Source: Lachnoclostridium sp. UBA7215
GTDB lineage: Bacteria; Bacillota; Clostridia; Lachnospirales; Lachnospiraceae
Length of the DNA stretch: 7,610 nucleotides
Reading direction: 5' to 3'
Assembly: GCA_002490465.1 (NCBI GenBank)
Contig: DKUB01000091.1
Location: forward strand, 1 to 7,610
In this document: positions 1 to 4,784 of the stretch, in pieces
Position numbering within the stretch: position 1 is the stretch's first letter
Layout of the letters: the number at the start of each line of letters is the position of its first letter
The notes under the pieces: generated by a model
Told to the model about the DNA's origin: nothing
Databases searched by the model: none
What the model saw: the letters and a program-made list of their open reading frames with translations, nothing else
Position numbers and translations under genes: made by a program

Positions 1-194
1 TTACAAAGTGTTTTTGATAGTTCTTTGTAAATCGCTTTATTTTCAAGAGTAACGCAAAAATCATCCTGCTCTATTACAGGACTGTAACCCTTGTGTCCGC
101 ATATACAACAAATATTTATATACTTTTTGGCAGAGCGGTTCCAATTCTCGATATATAAAGAGTAACCCCGCTTCGTATGTTTGCTATGTGACAT
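1..194 (-). CDS. Small CxxC (probable zinc-binding) hypothetical protein, 3' end outside window
   Basis: I do not recognise this protein. On the minus strand an ATG at 194-192 opens 64 codons with no stop before the left edge, so the C-terminus is missing. The start is well supported: GGAGG at 200-204 lies five to six bases upstream. The N-terminus is basic and hydrophilic (MSHSKHTKRGYSLYIENWN), followed by CCICGHKGYSP at about residues 33-43. This contains a CxxC knuckle (Cys34/Cys36 region) of the kind that binds zinc; a second Cys pair would be expected in the missing part. There is no signal peptide or membrane segment. It follows the split membrane protein gene on the same strand after 116 bp with no convincing terminator between them, so read-through is possible. 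The gene call is fairly safe; the function is unknown. Confidence 0.6.
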   Translation of the reverse strand, partial: MSHSKHTKRGYSLYIENWNRSAKKYINICCICGHKGYSPVIEQDDFCVTLENKAIYKELSKTLC

Positions 195-310
195 CTTTAC
201 CTCCGTAGCTTCCGGTTTATACCGAAACAGCAAAAAATTCAACCTGCTTTTGTTTCATATAACTTTTGCAGTCATACAACATTTTTTGTTTCCTCGTTAA
301 TTTAACACCA

Positions 311-1417
311 TCACATCTTTATCCCATAAGATGCCAGATACGCCTTTAACCTGTCCAAATCCTCCAGGTAGGAATCCACTTTTGCAAGCGTTTTAAATTC
401 TCTGTCATACAACACGAGCCAGCCCAGGCTTCTGGAAACAGAGGACACATCCCTTACCGAAAACTCCGTGGCCCGTCCGAACCGGGAAACCACATGCATC
501 TGTTCTCCGTTTACTTCCACCCGGCTGACCTTCCCAATCCGCAAAGAAACAATACCCATTCCCATTTCAGCCAGTTCGAGGAAAATTAACGCCCACCGTT
601 CTACCATAGTCAAAGCAGAAACGTCAGTCAGCAGAAAAAGAGCCAGGAAAAGAGCCAGTCCCAGCAACAAAAGAAAACACCCCATCCCTGCAAATCCAAT
701 CCGGGTAGAGCGTTTCATGCGGAGAACGAATTTCTGCTGAAAAACAGAAAATTCTGCCGGTTCCGGATCAGAGCTGCCCTCAGCCGGCGAATGCCATCCG
801 GCAGGCGCCTTGTCTATGGGAATATCCCGTTGGAGCAGCCAGAGGAACATCAGGTCTGCGTGTTCCATACTGCCTGCAAATTTAGCCAATACCTGATAAT
901 TCTTATCATAGAGTACATTACAGCCATTCCCCGGCCCCAGCACCACACCGGCAATATCACGGACGGAAAACACACGGTCTTTGCACAGCCGTCTCCGCCA
1001 CCGGAGACTGCTGCCCTCCACGATGATCTGTGTCCCCGGTGCAAAGCGGCTATGTATGGCAAAGTACGTTGGCGGGTTAATAGCGGGAAGTTTTTCCGGA
1101 AGCAGGTTGTAGGAATATCCATTCCCCCCTGCGTATGCGGTATGCCAGGGACCTCTTTTCCAGTCCGCATAAACCAGCAGGCTTCTTCTTGTAAAGAAAA
1201 ATCCAACCACCCCCAAGCCGGCACATAAAAGCAATAACTCCCGGATTATGCCCCACAGCCTGCCCCAATCTATTGCTGTTAATGGAACCGAAGAAGCGAA
1301 AACAGTCAAAAGAACCAGGAGCACTACCCAGAGGACGCTTGCCGCTACGGTACAGATTCCCACGGTAACATAGGCGGCAGTTTTAGAACGCCCCCATGAA
1401 ACAGACGGTAGAACCAT
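311..1417 (-). CDS. Main part of a polytopic membrane protein with two PH-like repeats (frameshifted gene)
   Basis: Unrecognised membrane protein. The 368-residue ORF has hydrophobic segments at about 15-40, 57-76, 239-263 and 270-290. It also has two soluble, mutually similar domains at about 133-201 and 303-366. Both share the order 'FSVRD(I/V)', '(V/L)LYD(K/R)', 'LAK(F/V)', then a helix with a short loop to '(D/Y)(I)P/GI'. This resembles the compact PH-like domains found at the end of many Firmicutes membrane proteins (DUF6560-like); that family link is inference. The ATG at 1417 has no Shine-Dalgarno and lies inside the ORF at 1345-1602. Residues 1-8 are probably out-of-frame sequence, and true homology should begin near Arg10 (RSKTAAYVTVG). 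One extra G (or two fewer) in the G5 run at 1391-1395 would join both ORFs into a ~430-residue protein with a good ribosome binding site. As written, this part may be expressed poorly or not at all. Confidence 0.75.
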   Translation of the reverse strand: MVLPSVSWGRSKTAAYVTVGICTVAASVLWVVLLVLLTVFASSVPLTAIDWGRLWGIIRELLLLCAGLGVVGFFFTRRSLLVYADWKRGPWHTAYAGGNGYSYNLLPEKLPAINPPTYFAIHSRFAPGTQIIVEGSSLRWRRRLCKDRVFSVRDIAGVVLGPGNGCNVLYDKNYQVLAKFAGSMEHADLMFLWLLQRDIPIDKAPAGWHSPAEGSSDPEPAEFSVFQQKFVLRMKRSTRIGFAGMGCFLLLLGLALFLALFLLTDVSALTMVERWALIFLELAEMGMGIVSLRIGKVSRVEVNGEQMHVVSRFGRATEFSVRDVSSVSRSLGWLVLYDREFKTLAKVDSYLEDLDRLKAYLASYGIKM

Positions 1418-1602
1418 CCAATCACCAACCCCACAAAAAGCTGGAGCATGATACTAAAACTTCCTATCTGACATAAAAAGCATAAGAGCATCGCCAGGAT
1501 ACAGACGATCATTCCTGCGACGCTTCCTAAAATGCCCCGTAAGATACTTCCCTGCAATTCAGGGCTGATTTCATTGTTGGATTCTACTTTTTCGTCTAAC
1601 AT
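1345..1602 (-). CDS. N-terminal part of the same membrane protein, ending early at a frameshift
   Basis: This 85-residue ORF starts at an ATG at 1602 with AAGGAG at 1611-1616, eight bases upstream, which is the best ribosome binding site in this gene pair. Residues 1-20 are acidic and hydrophilic, followed by two membrane helices at about 22-44 (LGSVAGMIVCILAMLLCFL) and 46-65. The natural sequence seems to run to FYRLFHG at residues 64-70. After that the frame gives VLKLPPMLPWESVP and a stop, which has no membrane-protein character. The -1/+1 frame picks up RSKTAAYVTVGIC, a natural continuation for this kind of multi-helix protein. The switch coincides with GGGGG at 1391-1395. The two ORFs overlap by 73 bases, far more than normal gene overlap. 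I read this as one gene broken by a homopolymer indel. It could be a sequencing error, phase variation or a fixed mutation. Confidence 0.65.
   Translation of the reverse strand: MLDEKVESNNEISPELQGSILRGILGSVAGMIVCILAMLLCFLCQIGSFSIMLQLFVGLVIGWFYRLFHGGVLKLPPMLPWESVP
1391..1395 (-). other. Frameshift site: run of five G splitting the membrane protein gene
   Basis: On the minus strand CAT-GGGGG-CGT separates the frame of the upstream ORF (HGG-V) from that of the downstream ORF (W-G-R-S-K). Six G would read H-G-G-R-S-K and three G would read H-G-R-S-K. Either restores one continuous ORF from 1602 to 311. No stop codon interrupts either frame around this point. Confidence 0.6.
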
Positions 1603-1682
1603 ATCGGCTACTCCTTATTTGCATCTTTGATCCCACACTGCCGCCTGTCATGCTCAAAAAAACAGCTTTTTCACTGTACCAT

Positions 1683-1711
1683 ATTCTATCACAACCTATA
1701 GCACATTTCCA
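1683..1711 (-). promoter_or_regulatory. Candidate sigma-A promoter for the split membrane protein gene
   Basis: Read on the minus strand: TGGAAA (1711-1706), a 17-bp spacer, then an extended -10, TGA-TAGAAT (TAGAAT at 1688-1683). The -35 matches the consensus at four of six positions and the -10 at five of six. The distance to the ATG at 1602 leaves a leader of about 75 bases. No other good promoter is visible upstream of this gene. Confidence 0.4.
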
Positions 1712-1780
1712 GATACCCGGAAGAGCCCTTTTAAAATAATGGTTGCTGGTATGAAACCCTGGTAATTCCGCCAGCACACA

Positions 1781-1809
1781 TTGAATCTGCTGGAGGAATA
1801 TGATACTAT
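1781..1809 (+). promoter_or_regulatory. Candidate sigma-A promoter with extended -10 for the small protein/phosphorylase pair
   Basis: TTGAAT (1781-1786), a 17-bp spacer, then TGA-TACTAT (-10 at 1804-1809, TGn at 1801-1803). Spacing and the TGn element are ideal; the -35 matches four of six positions and the -10 five of six. Transcription would start near 1816, giving a leader of about 30 bases before the ATG at 1847. The -10 is also the left arm of a palindrome, which suggests repression. Confidence 0.45.
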
Positions 1810-1820
1810 TTAAAATAGTA
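1804..1820. repeat. 17-bp palindrome over the -10 region (possible operator)
   Basis: TACTATT-TAA-AATAGTA has perfect 7-bp arms around a 3-bp centre. It covers the proposed -10 and start point of the promoter for the 1847-2793 gene pair. Its size and position fit a dimeric repressor site. The sequence is AT-only apart from one C and one G, so chance occurrence in this AT-rich stretch is possible. No regulator gene is adjacent. Confidence 0.4.
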
Positions 1821-1846
1821 AATCGAAATTTGCTGGATGAATAATT

Positions 1847-2020
1847 ATGAGTTGTAACGGAATTTTAATTTTGTCAATCACATGGATTATCACATCGTTA
1901 GTTTGGTTCTTTGCGATAGAAAATACTGTAGTTGGTATGATATGGCTATGCGGGGGAATTGTTGAACTAATCATCACATTGATCAGACGCAATAAAGAGA
2001 AGAAAAATTTGAGGAGATAA
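1847..2020 (+). CDS. Small two-helix membrane protein (57 aa)
   Basis: Short gene of unknown function, easily missed because of its size. The 57-residue product has two hydrophobic helices, about residues 5-23 (GILILSITWIITSLVWFFA) and 27-46 (TVVGMIWLCGGIVELIITLI). It ends in a strongly basic tail (RRNKEKKNLRR), so the positive-inside rule puts the C-terminus, and hence both ends, in the cytoplasm. The TAA stop (2018-2020) sits six bases before the ATG of the nucleoside phosphorylase, and its last codons contain that gene's ribosome binding site (GAGGAG, 2011-2016). This indicates co-transcription and probably translational coupling. Its own ribosome binding site is weak (GGATGA, 1835-1840). 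No in-frame start lies further upstream because of a TGA at 1838. Confidence rests on the coherent membrane topology and tight spacing. Confidence 0.6.
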   Translation: MSCNGILILSITWIITSLVWFFAIENTVVGMIWLCGGIVELIITLIRRNKEKKNLRR

Positions 2021-2025
2021 AATAT

Positions 2026-2793
2026 ATGATATTAAAGAGCAAGTATCCCATATGTGAATTTGACACCAGTAAAAATCCAATTATTCATCCGTCGAATTTC
2101 CTGGCTGAAAGTCTTCCGGAAAAATGTGTTATTACCTTCTTCCGAAAGGAGCTGGATCAATTTGTTGCAGAAAATAATCTTCCTGTCATTGGTTGTCTTA
2201 AATCGGAAGTGTTTGACATACCCATTTATGAATATGTGTATGGTGCAGAGAAACTTTGTATCACGATGTCATTTTGCGGTGCGCCCGGTGCTGCCGTAAC
2301 GCTTGAAGAACTACATGCTATGGGATGTAAAAAGTTTATAATCTGTGGGGGTGCAGGGGCGTTGACAAAAGACAGTAAAGTTGGAGAAATCATTATCCCA
2401 ACCTCTGCGGTTAGAGATGAAGGAACATCCTACCATTATTTAGAACCATCCCGCGAAATTGAATGCCATAAAGAAACCCTTGAGACTGTTATTTCGTGCC
2501 TGAAACAAATGGAAATTCCGTTTACAACAGGAAAAACATGGACAAACGATGCCATATACAGAGAAACCCCTGATATGATTGAAATAAGGAGAAATGAAGG
2601 ATGTATAACTGTAGAAATGGAAGCGGCAGCTTTTTTTGCGGTGTCTCAGTATTATCATATTCCGCTTGCCCAGTTATTGTATGCCGGTGATGATGTAAGC
2701 GGTGAGGTATGGGATTCCCGAAATTGGAATATGCAAAAGAATATACGATATCATTTAATTTCCACCGCAGTTGAAATTATAAAGAAATTATAA
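2026..2793 (+). CDS. Nucleoside phosphorylase (PNP/UDP family 1)
   Basis: The 255-residue protein belongs to the trimeric/hexameric purine nucleoside phosphorylase-uridine phosphorylase family. Members split nucleosides with phosphate into base and ribose-1-phosphate in the cytoplasm. Visible family features are the phosphate-loop-like GAPGAA (85-90), the core strand FIICGGAGAL (104-113), RDEGTSYHY (130-138), the ribose-binding motif VEMEAAA (196-202, with the M-E pair), and GDDVSG (221-226), whose acid sits where the base-contacting Asp of this family lies. Length is normal for the family. The long N-terminus with YEYVYGAEKLCITMS fits the uridine phosphorylase-like branch, but base specificity cannot be read from sequence. 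The start is supported by GAGGAG at 2011-2016, nine bases before the ATG. The gene is coupled to the upstream 57-residue membrane protein and overlaps the 3' end of the convergent lipoprotein ORF by 6 bp. I see no T-tract terminator of its own. Confidence 0.9.
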   Translation: MILKSKYPICEFDTSKNPIIHPSNFLAESLPEKCVITFFRKELDQFVAENNLPVIGCLKSEVFDIPIYEYVYGAEKLCITMSFCGAPGAAVTLEELHAMGCKKFIICGGAGALTKDSKVGEIIIPTSAVRDEGTSYHYLEPSREIECHKETLETVISCLKQMEIPFTTGKTWTNDAIYRETPDMIEIRRNEGCITVEMEAAAFFAVSQYYHIPLAQLLYAGDDVSGEVWDSRNWNMQKNIRYHLISTAVEIIKKL

Positions 2794-4470
2794 TGGGTTA
2801 AAGGAATCTCCCATAAAAACCCGATGTTGCCTTCGCGATCGGGACGAGAATGAATTTTCCGATATGCTGGAAATCCATGTGCTGGAACTGAACAAAGGAC
2901 TCACCGGACAGGTGCAGGAAACCGACCTTTGTGTCCTCATCGGAAATCTTCTGGAAAATGCTGTCGCCGCCTGCCAGGAACCGCCTTTGTTCATGCCATT
3001 TGTTTCCAGCCATTCCGTTATCTCATCCGGCAAATCACTGCCGCCGGAATAATGGACAGACAATGCCTCGCCCATCCTGGCGTCCGGAACCAGTTTCGCA
3101 ATCGCTGTCAGGCTCTGCCCGAACCGCCCGCCGCCATGGGAGCAGAAAGGAATAATCGTTTTTCCTGTAAAATCATATTCTTCCAAAAAAGAAGCAATCG
3201 GCATGGGAATTGACGCCCACCAGTTAGGATAACCAAGTATGACGGTATCATATTCTTCCATGTTTTCAACATGAACGGCAAGTTCAGGGCGCGCCTGCTC
3301 ATTCTGGTCCCTCTGCGCCTCATCCAGCACGGTGTTATAGTCGGCAGAATACGGATTGACTAACGTAATCTCAAATAAATCCGCGCCCGTCTGTGCCTGG
3401 ATTTCTTCTGCAATCCCTTTCGTGTTCCCGCCCCATGAAAAGAACGCAATCAGCACTTTCCCGCCTGTGCTTTCCGTATGCTCTGTTCCCGCACTGGCGA
3501 CACTGCCGGTACCGCTTACCGCATTCCGTACAAGGCGTATGCCGATATTGAAGCTGCCTTTATCTCCGGCAAGCGCCGCACGATAAGCACTGCGCATATT
3601 TTTGGCAAAGTCATTCCAGCCTCCGCCCCGGTACACCCGCAGCGTTCCGGTATCGGCCCCGGTGGGATCTGTCTGTTCTTCTGTATCATAGGCTCCGTAA
3701 TAATCCCAGACCCATTCACTCACATTGCCGTGCATATTGTACAATCCCCATGGATTCGGGGAGAAACTGTCGACCGGAACAGTGGTCTGCCGGTACTCGC
3801 CGGGCCCGGTGGTAAGATTTTCCTGTGAAAAATAGTTGTCCTCGATTTCATAAGGATAATGGCCGTAATAATTGCTTTCCTCCGCACTGATGGAAGTTTC
3901 CGTATTAAACGGCGTTGTGGTTCCTGCCCGGCAGGCGTATTCCCATTCCGCCTCGGTAGGGAGCCGGTAGCCATCCGCGCTACGGTTCCATGTTACGTCA
4001 GCCCCGTTCACCGTATACGCCGGCATCAATCCTTCTTTCTCACTTCTGGCATTACAATAGGAAACGGCATCCAGCCAGGAAATGTTCTCCACCGGCAGAT
4101 CCTCCCCCGAAAAGCTGGACGGATTTTCCCCGGTTATTTCCTGATATTCGGCCTGTGTCAGTTCATAAGTACTCATATAAAAGTCATTGACTGTAACCGT
4201 ATGCTGTACTTCATCCTCAGAACGCCATGCTTCCTCCCTGGGACTGCCCATCTGAAAGGCGCCTCCCTGAACCAGCACAAATCCTTCCGGTAACGGAACC
4301 GCCGCCGGATTTTCTGCATCGTTTCCTTCCGCATCCTCTGTTTCTTCCAGCCGGGCATCTGCCTGCCCGGTATCGTCTGCGGACTTGCCGTCCTGCCCGG
4401 CGGCACCGTTCCCACATGCACACAACATCATCATGACTACAGCCATGAAAATAACGCTGATCCTCTTCAT
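2788..4470 (-). CDS. Surface lipoprotein: SUMF1 (FGE-like) domain fused to a flavodoxin, chimeric C-terminus
   Basis: The product is 560 residues. The start at 4470 is chosen because AAGGAG (4478-4483) lies seven bases upstream and the protein then begins with a lipoprotein signal (MKRISVIFMAVVMMMLCAC, lipobox LCAC, lipidated Cys19). An acidic Gly/Ala/Asp-rich linker (20-60) leads to a SUMF1/formylglycine-generating-enzyme-like domain (about 61-317), with GGAFQMGSP (69-77), YRLPTEAEWEYACRAG (168-183), NPWGLYNMHGNVSEWVW (239-255) and RVYRGGGWN (278-286). The paired cysteines of true FGE near RSAYR (293-297) are absent, so sulfatase activation is unlikely. A flavodoxin domain follows (about 337-493), with a phosphate loop SWGGNTKGIAEEI (345-357) and GYPNWWASIPMP (413-424), so FMN binding outside the membrane is expected. 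After about residue 493 the frame runs antisense through a kinase remnant (Ser-rich, low-quality sequence), so the native stop has been lost. A promoter and attenuator-like terminator lie upstream. Confidence 0.85.
   Translation of the reverse strand: MKRISVIFMAVVMMMLCACGNGAAGQDGKSADDTGQADARLEETEDAEGNDAENPAAVPLPEGFVLVQGGAFQMGSPREEAWRSEDEVQHTVTVNDFYMSTYELTQAEYQEITGENPSSFSGEDLPVENISWLDAVSYCNARSEKEGLMPAYTVNGADVTWNRSADGYRLPTEAEWEYACRAGTTTPFNTETSISAEESNYYGHYPYEIEDNYFSQENLTTGPGEYRQTTVPVDSFSPNPWGLYNMHGNVSEWVWDYYGAYDTEEQTDPTGADTGTLRVYRGGGWNDFAKNMRSAYRAALAGDKGSFNIGIRLVRNAVSGTGSVASAGTEHTESTGGKVLIAFFSWGGNTKGIAEEIQAQTGADLFEITLVNPYSADYNTVLDEAQRDQNEQARPELAVHVENMEEYDTVILGYPNWWASIPMPIASFLEEYDFTGKTIIPFCSHGGGRFGQSLTAIAKLVPDARMGEALSVHYSGGSDLPDEITEWLETNGMNKGGSWQAATAFSRRFPMRTQRSVSCTCPVSPLFSSSTWISSISENSFSSRSRRQHRVFMGDSFNPL
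2815..2843 (-). terminator. Possible intrinsic terminator for the minus-strand lipoprotein gene
   Basis: On the minus strand CCCGAT (2843-2838), a 12-base loop and ATCGGG (2825-2820) are followed directly by TTTTT (2819-2815). The stem is only 6 bp but the U-tract is well placed. It lies inside the extended lipoprotein ORF, before its stop at 2788. It also overlaps the histidine-kinase remnant, so it may be fortuitous. Confidence 0.4.
2831..2977 (+). pseudogene. Remnant of a GHKL-family sensor histidine kinase (dimerisation/N-box part only)
   Basis: On the plus strand one frame reads LRDRDENEFSDMLEI and then ETDLCVLIGNLLENAVAAC (ends 2974). The last part is the N-box of the GHKL ATPase domain found in Agr/Lyt-type sensor kinases of Clostridia, where 'DLCVLxGNLLENAxEAC' is typical. 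In the intact kinase this is followed by the G-boxes, and preceded by membrane helices and the His-containing dimerisation helix. None of these is present: the left side meets the intergenic sequence after the nucleoside phosphorylase, and the right side turns within about 15 bp into the 3' end of the convergent flavodoxin gene. There is no ribosome binding site at the ATG at 2864. I read it as a dead fragment left by recombination, not a gene. Confidence 0.65.
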
Positions 4471-4510
4471 TTCGCATCTCCTTTCTCTTGCTGTTCCTTC
4501 AACTCCGGAT

Positions 4511-4555
4511 AAAAAAACAAGTGCGGCCAGAAAATGATATCTCCTGACTGCACTT
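4511..4555 (-). terminator. Intrinsic terminator/attenuator in the leader of the lipoprotein gene
   Basis: On the minus strand a 16-position stem (AAGTGCAGTCAGGAGA paired with TTTTCTGGCCGCACTT; one A-C mismatch and a few G-U pairs) closes a TATCA loop. It is followed by G and seven T (4517-4511). It begins only about three bases after the -10 box of the promoter at 4558-4586, so the transcript would begin within the stem and could end after about 40-45 bases. The plus strand lacks a T-tract, so it acts only towards the lipoprotein gene. Confidence 0.7.
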
Positions 4556-4557
4556 AC

Positions 4558-4586
4558 ATTATATATCATAAATCTTTATATATCAA
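4558..4586 (-). promoter_or_regulatory. Strong sigma-A promoter for the SUMF1-flavodoxin lipoprotein
   Basis: On the minus strand TTGATA (4586-4581), a 17-bp spacer and TATAAT (4563-4558) give five of six and six of six consensus matches at ideal spacing. The expected start point is near 4551, about 80 bases before the ATG at 4470. The terminator hairpin lies directly between start point and gene. Confidence 0.75.
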
Positions 4587-4599
4587 ATACTTACCATTT

Positions 4600-4625
4600 A
4601 TGCCTTACTTATGCTCGAAAGGCAT
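4600..4625. repeat. Inverted repeat upstream of the lipoprotein promoter
   Basis: ATGCCTT (4600-4606) and AAGGCAT (4619-4625) are perfect 7-bp arms around a 12-base spacer, in the divergent 314-bp region between the lipoprotein gene and queT. The position, 14 bp upstream of the lipoprotein -35, would suit an activator or repressor site. Nothing else in 4626-4696 is recognisable. Confidence 0.3.
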
Positions 4626-4696
4626 TGTCCGATTCTTTCATAACCCTTCTTACTTATCAATAGCCTTTTTTGTTGAAAAAATATAACAGACGAAAG

Positions 4697-4724
4697 TTGA
4701 CTTTTTCTTTCTTTTCAGTATAAT
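4697..4724 (+). promoter_or_regulatory. Strong sigma-A promoter of queT
   Basis: TTGACT (4697-4702), a 16-bp spacer and TATAAT (4719-4724), i.e. five of six and six of six consensus matches. The expected start point (about 4731) falls just before the 5' arm of the riboswitch P1 stem, so the whole leader is the aptamer plus the ribosome binding site. Confidence 0.8.
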
Positions 4725-4732
4725 AGGTAATT

Positions 4733-4774
4733 GGTCAGTTCGAAACCATCCTGACCTTAAACAAAACTAAGGAG
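4733..4774 (+). promoter_or_regulatory. Class I preQ1 riboswitch overlapping the queT Shine-Dalgarno
   Basis: The leader has a P1 stem GGTCAG (4733-4738)/CTGACC (4751-4756) around a 12-base C-containing loop (TTCGAAACCATC). An A-rich tail TTAAACAAAACTAAGG (4757-4772) follows. This is the compact H-type pseudoknot layout of class I preQ1 aptamers, in which C residues in the loop pair with GG at the tail end and one loop C binds preQ1. Here the GG belongs to the Shine-Dalgarno AAGGAG (4769-4774), ten bases before the ATG. Ligand binding should therefore hide the ribosome binding site and lower translation. The downstream gene being queT is independent support. Confidence 0.85.
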
Positions 4775-4784
4775 ATAACTGAAT

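Noticed and set aside
195..310. Terminator between the split membrane protein gene and the left-edge gene
   Set aside because: Only short palindromes such as CGGTTTATACCG and GTTAAATTAAC, none with a GC-rich stem followed by a T-run.
791..1228. Plus-strand ORF of 145 codons, plus the minus-strand 850-1224 frame
   Set aside because: Both overlap the membrane protein gene with its clear helices and repeated domains; their translations are Pro/Cys/Arg-rich shadow sequence.
1571..1777. Minus-strand ORF of 68 codons upstream of the split membrane protein
   Set aside because: Mixed, family-less composition; it covers the likely promoter and overlaps the true start in another frame.
1810..1992. 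Minus-strand ORF of 60 codons
   Set aside because: Antisense shadow of the small membrane protein at 1847-2020, which has coherent helices and operon spacing.
2793..2814. ATGGG...CCCAT hairpin as a terminator for the nucleoside phosphorylase
   Set aside because: Only 5 bp with a 12-base loop and followed by A, not T, on the plus strand.
2929..3213. Plus-strand ORFs inside the flavodoxin region
   Set aside because: Shadow frames of the flavodoxin; the only meaningful plus-strand sequence here is the kinase fragment ending near 2977.
3672..4290. Genuine formylglycine-generating enzyme or sulfatase activator
   Set aside because: The SUMF1 fold motifs are present but the catalytic cysteine pair is absent and there is no sulfatase gene nearby.
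4471..4569. Longer N-terminus (33 extra residues) for the SUMF1-flavodoxin lipoprotein
   Set aside because: It would read through the promoter start region and terminator hairpin, has no ribosome binding site, and would bury the lipoprotein signal that begins at 4470.
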